From assembly GCA_016177345.1 (NCBI GenBank), contig JACOVM010000018.1, positions 1 through 5,670 on the forward strand: a DNA stretch of 5,670 nucleotides, written 5' to 3'. Under the pieces are notes generated by a model. That model was not told where the DNA came from. It saw nothing but the letters and a program-made list of their open reading frames with translations, and ran no database searches. The position numbers and the translations under genes were made by a program. The DNA comes from Candidatus Woesearchaeota archaeon. Lineage in GTDB: Archaea > Nanobdellota > Nanobdellia > Woesearchaeales > UBA12501. Below are positions 1 to 5,049 of the stretch, piece by piece; the first letter of the stretch is position 1; every line of letters starts with the position of its first letter.

Positions 1-145
1 CTTCAGCTTTTTTGGCAGCGTCTTCTATTTGCTGCTGGTATTGCTGTATTTTGTCCAGGCTTGTTTCTGCGGTTACTGAAGCTGATGATAGAATACTGCC
101 TAAGAGAAGAATTATGCAGAACAATGCCGCCTGTTGCTTTACCAT
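1..145 (-). CDS. Secreted coiled-coil-type protein, N-terminal fragment
   Basis: This is the first 48 codons of a gene that leaves the window at the left edge. Translation from the ATG at 145 starts MVKQQAALFCIILLLGSILS, a classical Sec signal peptide: a short K-containing n-region, a hydrophobic core at about residues 6-19, and a likely cleavage site after Val-Thr-Ala (about residue 25). The mature start is Gln/Lys/Glu/Ala-rich (Q-Q-Y-Q-Q-Q-I-E-D-A-A-K-K-A-E), which suggests an amphipathic, probably coiled-coil helix. An in-frame ATG at 160 would add MLIRY; an in-frame TAA lies just above it, so the start is 160 or 145. I prefer 145 because AAGG precedes it and the n-region is then of normal length, but the AAGG spacing is short. 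The fragment shows an exported protein, and its function cannot be named. It is transcribed divergently from the operon at 287. Confidence 0.72.
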   Translation of the reverse strand, partial: MVKQQAALFCIILLLGSILSSASVTAETSLDKIQQYQQQIEDAAKKAE

Positions 146-204
146 ATACCTTATTAACATAATAGTCTGTATTTAATGATTGTGCCATTCGTCTTTATGA
201 TCCG

Positions 205-222
205 TAAAATTTACAAATTTTA
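205..222. promoter_or_regulatory. 18-bp palindrome, candidate operator
   Basis: TAAAATTT-AC-AAATTTTA has two perfectly complementary 8-bp arms around a 2-bp spacer. It overlaps the minus-strand TATA-like box and lies 33 bp upstream of the plus-strand one, where a dimeric repressor or regulator of the divergent pair could bind. All arm bases are A or T in an AT-rich intergenic stretch, so a chance origin is quite possible. No known regulator consensus is claimed. Confidence 0.35.
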
Positions 223-224
223 TA
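217..224 (-). promoter_or_regulatory. TATA-like box for the leftward secreted-protein gene
   Basis: On the minus strand this reads TATAAAAT, a good match to an archaeal box A. A start site about 26 nt downstream would fall near 195, giving a 35-50 nt leader to the ATG at 160 or 145. That leader would contain an out-of-frame ATG at 188. A weaker box (CATAAAGA, about 193-200) would instead place the start near 171 and avoid that ATG. Which box is used cannot be decided from sequence. Confidence 0.5.
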
Positions 225-240
225 GGGTATGCCAAATCAA

Positions 241-292
241 TTCTTATGGCGAATCTTTATAAATAACGGTGTCTTTAAGCCTTCTTATGGCG
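241..292 (+). repeat. 11-bp direct repeat flanking the plus-operon TATA box
   Basis: TTCTTATGGCG occurs at 241-251 and again, identically, at 282-292. The start-to-start spacing of 41 bp is close to four helical turns. The first copy touches the BRE; the second spans the predicted transcription start and the ATG at 287. Two sites on one face of the DNA could be a regulator target, or the second copy may simply echo coding sequence. Only these two copies were noticed. Confidence 0.4.
250..264 (+). promoter_or_regulatory. BRE and TATA box of the plus-strand operon
   Basis: TTTATAAAT at 256-264 is a strong archaeal box A, directly preceded by a purine-rich GCGAAT-type BRE at 250-254 or so. The box centre (about 260) lies 27 nt upstream of the A of the ATG at 287. 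Transcription would therefore begin at or within a base of that ATG, giving a leaderless mRNA. This rules against the GTG at 269, which would not be in the transcript. Confidence 0.7.
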
Positions 293-892
293 GGACTTGA
301 AGAGCTAACAAGACGAGAACTTCTCGGAGGAATTGCTGGGCTTGCAGCACTAGCAGCACTGCCAACATCAGCCCAAGCCAAGCCACTTGAAGAAATAACC
401 GAACATGACTTCAGGCAGAAAGTTTACGAGAACACAAAGCCGGTTATTGTACTGTTTGGCGAGGATAAAACAGACCTCAAACAAGACGGATCACTCGCGT
501 ATTCGAAAAGAATGCAACAAGTTATTGAAGCATTAGCCGACAAGTATCCACAAATTGATTTTTTGTTCTTTGCTTATGATCATAATACCATGACAAGGCA
601 GCAATTTGAACACGATTTTAAGCTTTCAAACACATCTCCAATGACAGTCATGTACGCCCGTCATGACGTGTTTACTGGGAAAAGGTTTGACAGGAACGTG
701 AAGATAGACGTGCTGAGGGGAGGGCCGAAATTAGACAAGGATATTCCTTTGCTTGTTAAAAATCTAGGTGGTTACTGGATTCCAACAAATTTATTTGGAC
801 AAGATAATTTAGAGAGGGATGGAAAAGTTTATAGGTTAGAAAATACATTTGAAGATTGGAAAATGTACGATCCTGTTGTTCCGTTACGATAA
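287..892 (+). CDS. Tat-type exported, cysteine-less thioredoxin-like protein
   Basis: The product is 201 aa from the ATG at 287, chosen over the in-frame GTG at 269 because the TATA box puts the transcript start at the ATG. Residues 7-13 (L-T-R-R-E-L-L) resemble a twin-arginine motif, followed by an Ala/Gly/Leu core (14-25) and an A-Q-A signal peptidase site after residue 31, so export in folded form through Tat is likely. The mature part has a thioredoxin-like pattern: a strand K-P-V-I-V-L-F (51-57), a helix (about 68-86), a strand I-D-F-L-F-F-A (90-96), a helix (103-113), then S117-P118-M-T-V-M-Y, where P118 resembles the cis-proline, and a last strand/Gly-Gly/helix (142-161). No cysteine occurs anywhere, so dithiol redox chemistry is excluded. 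A chaperone-like, binding or structural role would be inference. It is the first gene of the operon, and the next gene starts 11 bp after its stop. The fold is assigned by pattern only. Confidence 0.72.
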   Translation: MAGLEELTRRELLGGIAGLAALAALPTSAQAKPLEEITEHDFRQKVYENTKPVIVLFGEDKTDLKQDGSLAYSKRMQQVIEALADKYPQIDFLFFAYDHNTMTRQQFEHDFKLSNTSPMTVMYARHDVFTGKRFDRNVKIDVLRGGPKLDKDIPLLVKNLGGYWIPTNLFGQDNLERDGKVYRLENTFEDWKMYDPVVPLR

Positions 893-894
893 AA

Positions 895-898
895 GAGG
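895..898 (+). promoter_or_regulatory. Ribosome binding site for the DxDxDG surface protein gene
   Basis: GAGG lies 5 nt before the ATG at 904, in the 11-bp gap after the preceding stop codon. It fixes the start at 904 rather than at the in-frame ATG at 856, which lies inside the upstream gene and would put a polar 16-residue stretch before an otherwise normal signal peptide. Confidence 0.6.
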
Positions 899-903
899 CG
901 GTT

Positions 904-3138
904 ATGAAGAAAAAGAGAGGTGTGTTGGTTAGTGTTATTCTTCTTTTAGTTTTACCACTTCTTGTTATCGCTATCGAAAAGACAGAAGGTGGTGGTGGGG
1001 AGAGAACACCACAGTATGTTGAGCAACAGATTGAGAATGCTGTTCTGCAGCGTCAGGACTTTAATGGTGTGCCTTTAGTATCAATCACTGCAACGACACC
1101 TCATGGGATTATCACCTTCCCAGCTGGTTCAACAATATCTGTTTCTGAGGGTGTCGTCACGTCAAGTTCTGTTGATTATGCTGTGCAGAATGATATACAA
1201 TTATGGTTTGGGGATAATGTGGTATTAGGTAATGGCGACGTGACTGCCTCAAGCGCGAGTGACTTTAGCGTGTGCGGCGTGTCCGTGAACGGCGCGAGTG
1301 ATGTTGATTATAGTTCTTCTTCTCAAACGCTTGCTTTTTCTTCTGCCAATGACTTGTTCCTGGATGGTCCTTTTTCAGCATTAGAAAATGTTGGTCAAAC
1401 AACTATTATCTTTAACGATTGCAATATAGTTAGAATAGAAACTGTTTTCATTAGTGATGCTGAACTCATTTTCAAAAACCCTCTTTCAACAGGCTCAACT
1501 GCCTTTTTGCCAAACAACAACTTTGCCGATCTTGATGGTGATGGTTTGTCCGATAATTTAGAAGAAACGAATAGCCTGAACAAGAATGGTGATGATACTG
1601 ATGGCGATGGTGTTGATGATTATGATGAAATGATGCGCTACCCAACTGATCCAAAGAAGGTAAGCACGCTCGGCCGCCCCGATAATGAATCAGTCGAGCT
1701 GATGCTTAACGGCAGCACCAGCCAATTCTTCTACCAAGGCAAAGACCTCCTCAAGGAACTCAACCTGTCCAAGAATGCCTTGTTCGTCGACTCCGACCGT
1801 GATGGCATCACCGACATTAAGGAAGCAACACTTGATTATGATTACGAGAATAAGGACATGGACGGTGACGGCCTGAGCGATGGCTTTGAATTACGGCATG
1901 GGCTCGATCCGAAAGAACAAACCAGCCTTGGCTCGTTCTGGAAAGGGCAATGCAGTGATTGTTTATTAAAAATACAAGGAAAGGCTGGCGACACGATTGT
2001 TCTCGAATTCAATGATGACTCTTTCACGGCAACACTTGATGAGGGCATGACTGTTGCCATCGGAGATGATAAGAAAAACGTCATCGGCCACACGGCAACC
2101 AATGACGATGCTACCATCACGCACTCCATCACCGAAAACCAGGAAACCATCACGAACACGAACGCCGACACGAGCATTCATTATGACCACTACACTGACC
2201 ACATTCGTCATGGAACATTTACCATAGCACTTGACAAAACAACAAAGAGTATTGCAAAAGCAACGCTAGATTCGCCAGGCATTTACTTCCATGACGTTTA
2301 TGAAGATCCTAACTTCAAGCTTGCCAATGCCACCTTCACTCTTCCCGATGATACGTATGGCGATCTTGCGCAATACTACGTTGTCCCAGAATACAGCTTT
2401 GCGTCAAGCTTTGCCCTTTACCGTCCGGTAAACCTTTCATCGTACACCATCACATTTGGCAATACAGAAGGTGATTATGACGCTATTGTCAGCCTTAATG
2501 GCGGAATCATCGAGCTTCGCGGCATCGTCAATTACCGCCGCATGGGCTTTCATTTCATAGGCACGCCAATGAGCCAGACATTTCTTGTAACAAATTACAC
2601 AGAAAATGAACAAACTCTGGAAAAAACAGGAGAAAGCAAGCAAACAATGCCAATGTATCCCATTATTCCAAAATTCCAGAAGCTCACCGATGTTCTTTCA
2701 AGCTATTCTGAGGATAATCATTTTGTTCTTTCACTGATGAATTCAGCCCAAGTTGAAATCACTATAGAATCCGTCGGACAGGATGAGCACGCCTACAATA
2801 TCTTTTTTGAGGATGTCAAGGTCAGCGGCATGAACACAGATACTGGCCTAACCGAGCGTTGGGATTGGGCTGAGGAAAAGCCAAACGCTGTACGGGCCAT
2901 TTACCATAACTATCTTCCATGGGGTGTTGTTGAGGTTGATGATATTGTTGCCTTTCAGTACGCAGCTGGTGAACAGCACCAGCTCATTTCAACAATAGAC
3001 AGCCAAAAAGCAGCCTTTCACGAATTTATTGATCCCTATCGCATTCCAATATGTGACGCATGGTCAGCAAGATATAGAGAACAGCAAGGGCTAGCTGAGG
3101 AGGAACTGCCGGCATGGGCGCTTCAACAGCTCAATTAA
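904..3138 (+). CDS. Large secreted protein with thrombospondin type 3-like Ca loops
   Basis: The product is 744 aa. It begins M-K-K-K-R-G, followed by a hydrophobic core (7-22) and a possible V-I-A cleavage site after residue 23; without cleavage this segment would be an N-terminal anchor. A Gly-rich linker (29-32) leads into a Ser/Val/Asp-rich, apparently all-beta region (about 50-200). Two pairs of acidic calcium-type loops follow: D209-L-D-G-D-G-L-S-D217 with D231-T-D-G-D-G-V-D-D239, and D296-S-D-R-D-G-I-T-D304 with D318-M-D-G-D-G-L-S-D326. Each pair ends in a Y/G-x-T/L-D-P segment, as in bacterial and archaeal TSP3-type repeats. The rest (about 345-744) is beta-rich with no recognised catalytic motif. 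C350 and C353 form a CxxC; C124, C173 and C717 are the other cysteines. Six N-x-S/T sequons (N261, 269, 287, 475, 510, 564) would permit N-glycosylation. No C-terminal membrane helix is seen. Likely role: a Ca-stabilised cell-surface structural or adhesive protein (inferred). Its codon use is mosaic. Its 3' end overlaps the next gene by 25 bp. Confidence 0.85.
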   Translation: MKKKRGVLVSVILLLVLPLLVIAIEKTEGGGGERTPQYVEQQIENAVLQRQDFNGVPLVSITATTPHGIITFPAGSTISVSEGVVTSSSVDYAVQNDIQLWFGDNVVLGNGDVTASSASDFSVCGVSVNGASDVDYSSSSQTLAFSSANDLFLDGPFSALENVGQTTIIFNDCNIVRIETVFISDAELIFKNPLSTGSTAFLPNNNFADLDGDGLSDNLEETNSLNKNGDDTDGDGVDDYDEMMRYPTDPKKVSTLGRPDNESVELMLNGSTSQFFYQGKDLLKELNLSKNALFVDSDRDGITDIKEATLDYDYENKDMDGDGLSDGFELRHGLDPKEQTSLGSFWKGQCSDCLLKIQGKAGDTIVLEFNDDSFTATLDEGMTVAIGDDKKNVIGHTATNDDATITHSITENQETITNTNADTSIHYDHYTDHIRHGTFTIALDKTTKSIAKATLDSPGIYFHDVYEDPNFKLANATFTLPDDTYGDLAQYYVVPEYSFASSFALYRPVNLSSYTITFGNTEGDYDAIVSLNGGIIELRGIVNYRRMGFHFIGTPMSQTFLVTNYTENEQTLEKTGESKQTMPMYPIIPKFQKLTDVLSSYSEDNHFVLSLMNSAQVEITIESVGQDEHAYNIFFEDVKVSGMNTDTGLTERWDWAEEKPNAVRAIYHNYLPWGVVEVDDIVAFQYAAGEQHQLISTIDSQKAAFHEFIDPYRIPICDAWSARYREQQGLAEEELPAWALQQLN
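3097..3103 (+). promoter_or_regulatory. Strong Shine-Dalgarno inside the preceding gene
   Basis: GAGGAGG, 10 nt before the ATG at 3114, is encoded within the Glu-rich C-terminus of the upstream gene. It supports the overlapping start at 3114 and suggests translational coupling of the two genes. Confidence 0.65.
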
Positions 3139-3779
3139 GAAAAGGGCAGGTGTCAACGCTAGCGATAGTGGGCATCATCATCTTTCTTGTCCTGCTTCTC
3201 GCACCGATCACTTATAAGGCATACACGAGCGGATGGTTTTTGCCTGTTGACACAAAACAAACTGCAAAGCTGTACGAAAACCTGTTTGGACAATGCCTGC
3301 GCCAGGCACTTACCTGCTCTATCTACAGTCAGGGATTAAATGCCGGGCAGTTCAGCAGGGGAGATCTGGCAGGTCAGCACGTTTTTGCAGAGCAGGCTGT
3401 ACAATTCATCGAAACTGCCTTTCCATTCTGCTTGCAAAATTACTCAACCAATTTTTATGGGCTGCAAGTCTTTAATCTAGGGTCACGATCGTCTATTGAT
3501 TTTTTTGATGATAAAACAAGGCTGTCTATGGGCAAGCGATCATTCATCCAGCAAGATGATGTAAAAGTATACCTCCCATTTTCTGATGCTGAAATACCCA
3601 CAACACCTTTTCAGGCTCTTGCTCTAGCCAACTCTGCTGATCTTCATGACGCGCGATCGCTTCTCAGTACCAATCTTACGATAGCAACCTTTCAGGCAGC
3701 TCCTGACATTTATCTTATCATAGATCCAACGACAGAAATAGAAACCGGCAAGCCTTACCTGTTTCTTTTTGAGCGGTAG
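3114..3779 (+). CDS. Class III (pilin-type) signal peptide protein, unknown function
   Basis: The product is 221 aa. Residues 9-11 (R-K-G) followed by Q12-V-S-T and a 19-residue hydrophobic stretch (about 13-31) form an archaeal class III signal. A PibD/EppA-type prepilin peptidase would cut between G11 and Q12, leaving the hydrophobic helix on the mature protein as the packing or anchor segment. The Q-x-S pattern resembles the methanogen-type Q-x-S-x-E motif, but the Glu expected at mature position 5 is Leu16. The exterior domain (about 45-221) has three cysteines (C61, C68, C106) and mixed helix/strand character, and I do not recognise its family. If uncleaved, the protein would be a simple N-terminally anchored surface protein. 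The start at 3114 is supported by GAGGAGG. As the last gene of the operon, it may link the large surface protein or the thioredoxin-like protein to the membrane or to a pilus-like structure (inferred). Its last 25 bp overlap the convergent gene. Confidence 0.8.
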   Translation: MGASTAQLRKGQVSTLAIVGIIIFLVLLLAPITYKAYTSGWFLPVDTKQTAKLYENLFGQCLRQALTCSIYSQGLNAGQFSRGDLAGQHVFAEQAVQFIETAFPFCLQNYSTNFYGLQVFNLGSRSSIDFFDDKTRLSMGKRSFIQQDDVKVYLPFSDAEIPTTPFQALALANSADLHDARSLLSTNLTIATFQAAPDIYLIIDPTTEIETGKPYLFLFER

Positions 3780-4747
3780 CCTCGCTTCTCTGCCATTCGC
3801 TCCAACTGATAAGTAATAAGAAAGAAGAGGATGACAATTGCGAAGAAGATGCGCTGCAGTTTTGCTTGGTGCTTTTCATTGCTCAACTTTTTGATAATAT
3901 CCTCTTTGCTTTCGGTTGTAATGAGCGTTGTAGACACTCCTTCCTGTCCAGGCGTGGTGTAGGAGAACGAAAACCCTTCTCCAAGATTAACATCAACTTT
4001 TACTTTTGCGGGATCATCGTTGAATGTAAAAAATCCGGGATCCGGGAAAACAGCATCGCCAGCATGTTGGGCCATGCTCTTTGGAATGAGTTCGTATATA
4101 GTGTATACTCCCTCATGTGGGGAGATATTTGCCTGAACACGCATTCCTTGCTCTAGCGGCTCATATATTTTTTGGACAGCAACATTCACAACATCTTTTT
4201 CTGCAACTCTAGCTTCAGCAAGCCCCTCATTGGTTATCGTGTTGCCTATCACTTCCCTGTCTTTTCGGCGTGGCTCAGGCACTTGCTCTTGGTTATCTTG
4301 CTTCTCTTCTTGCTCCTGTTGCTCTTCAACAATGAGTTGAATCGTGGTATTCTTCTCCTCTGGTTCAGCCCCCCTTGACAGGTTGACAAAGCGGTTGGCA
4401 ATCACGCCAAGCTCATTGTCCTGCACATGGTAATCCACAACATTGTCAAAATAAAAGCCGTTTTCATAATCTTGGATGATGCAGTTTTTGATGCTAACCC
4501 CTGTTCTTCCAATTGCGGTGAAGGCTGTGCCGCTGAAGTCGCCGCGAAGCACAGCATTGTCACAGTCTAGTGCGACATTATCTGCAATGATGCGAATCCC
4601 GTTGGGAAGCGCGTATTCTCCTTTGCAAAACGTAGCTGATTTGGTAATGGCCATGCCATTTTCTGGAGTAATGCATTCTTCTGCTAGCACTCCGGAGATT
4701 AAAGAAAGCAAGAAAGCCAGCAATATGCTTATTCTTAGGATATTCAT
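3755..4747 (-). CDS. Membrane-anchored surface protein with beta-helix and IPKS-type domain
   Basis: The product is 330 aa. A Sec signal peptide (1-22, cleavage near V-L-A/E-E) is followed by a short right-handed beta-helix-like region (about 25-125) with typical NosD/PbH1-style rungs: N-G-I-R-I-I-A-D-N-V-A-L-D-C, then G-V-S-I-K-N-C-I-I-Q, and cysteines at 25, 41, 62 and 89. A highly charged Glu/Gln linker (about 139-166) interrupts it, and a rung-like V-I-G-N-T-I-T-N follows. Residues about 182-266 contain Y-E-L-I-P-K-S-M-A (218-226), D-P (236-237 and 245-246) and S-Y-T (262-264). This pattern recalls a domain near the C-terminus of many archaeal surface proteins, an assignment made from memory. 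A transmembrane helix (about 299-315) and a basic tail (K-R-G-Y-R-S-K-R-N-R) place the C-terminus in the cytoplasm. The ATG overlaps the upstream stop as ATGA; GGGGG lies 6 nt upstream as a weak SD. Likely role: carbohydrate binding or surface structure (inferred). No catalytic residues are identifiable. Confidence 0.82.
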   Translation of the reverse strand: MNILRISILLAFLLSLISGVLAEECITPENGMAITKSATFCKGEYALPNGIRIIADNVALDCDNAVLRGDFSGTAFTAIGRTGVSIKNCIIQDYENGFYFDNVVDYHVQDNELGVIANRFVNLSRGAEPEEKNTTIQLIVEEQQEQEEKQDNQEQVPEPRRKDREVIGNTITNEGLAEARVAEKDVVNVAVQKIYEPLEQGMRVQANISPHEGVYTIYELIPKSMAQHAGDAVFPDPGFFTFNDDPAKVKVDVNLGEGFSFSYTTPGQEGVSTTLITTESKEDIIKKLSNEKHQAKLQRIFFAIVILFFLITYQLERMAEKRGYRSKRNR

Positions 4748-5049
4748 TGGCTTCCCCCGATAAAAAGCTGGTAATAGTGCCTGCCAACGATGAAGAGATA
4801 GAAAAGGGTAAGAAACGAAAGAAGGCTTGTAGCTCCTGTAAAGTTCCAGGCAACCCCAATGTCTGATATGATCAATGGATTGCCAGCCATGTCGAGAAGA
4901 AAGAGGAGCAACACTAATATTCCTGTTAAGATCAGTGCATTTAATAGCGGAGGGTATGAAAGAAGCTTGCGAAGAAGCCTTCCTTTAATAACTATTTCAG
5001 TCTTTCCTCGCTTAATCCGGATGTCCTCATCTGTCATGCCCATCCTCAC
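4744..5049 (-). CDS. Small two-helix membrane protein, unknown function
   Basis: The product is 101 aa from a GTG at 5049, with a GGAGG 6 nt upstream. In-frame ATGs at codons 3 and 5 are alternatives but have poorer SD spacing. A charged cytoplasmic-looking N-terminus (T-D-E-D-I-R-I-K-R-G-K, then I-V-I-K-G-R) precedes two hydrophobic helices at about 35-54 and 70-89, joined by a short loop containing N57-P and D63. Arg and Lys residues just before helix 1 and R90 after helix 2 predict both termini inside. There are no cysteines and no recognisable family motif. It overlaps both neighbours by 4 bp (GTGA upstream, ATGA downstream), so the three products are probably made together. It may be a membrane partner or scaffold for the soluble upstream product and the anchored downstream one (inferred). 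Confidence 0.78.
   Translation of the reverse strand: MRMGMTDEDIRIKRGKTEIVIKGRLLRKLLSYPPLLNALILTGILVLLLFLLDMAGNPLIISDIGVAWNFTGATSLLSFLTLFYLFIVGRHYYQLFIGGSQ

Noticed and set aside
3..188. 61-codon minus-strand ORF at the left edge
   Set aside because: It has no signal peptide or coherent protein pattern and is out of frame with the clear signal-peptide frame that starts at 145.
856..903. Upstream in-frame ATG for the 744-aa surface protein
   Set aside because: It lies inside the preceding gene, has no SD, and would place a polar Cys-Cys stretch before the signal peptide; the ATG at 904 has GAGG at the right distance.
1395..2643. Several minus-strand ORFs of 60-111 codons opposite the large plus-strand gene
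   Set aside because: They are antisense shadows of the large gene; compositions such as His-rich or Val/Ser-rich runs are the complement of its Asp/Gly repeats and beta strands, and no SD or promoter fits.
3653..3660. GCGATCGC octamer, resembling the cyanobacterial HIP1 palindrome
   Set aside because: Only one copy was noticed, it is inside coding sequence, and nothing else suggests a cyanobacterium.
3866..4763. Plus-strand ORFs opposite the beta-helix surface protein, including a Leu-rich one at 4172-4378
   Set aside because: The Leu-rich stretch is the complement of the Glu/Gln linker codons; none has a credible start signal.
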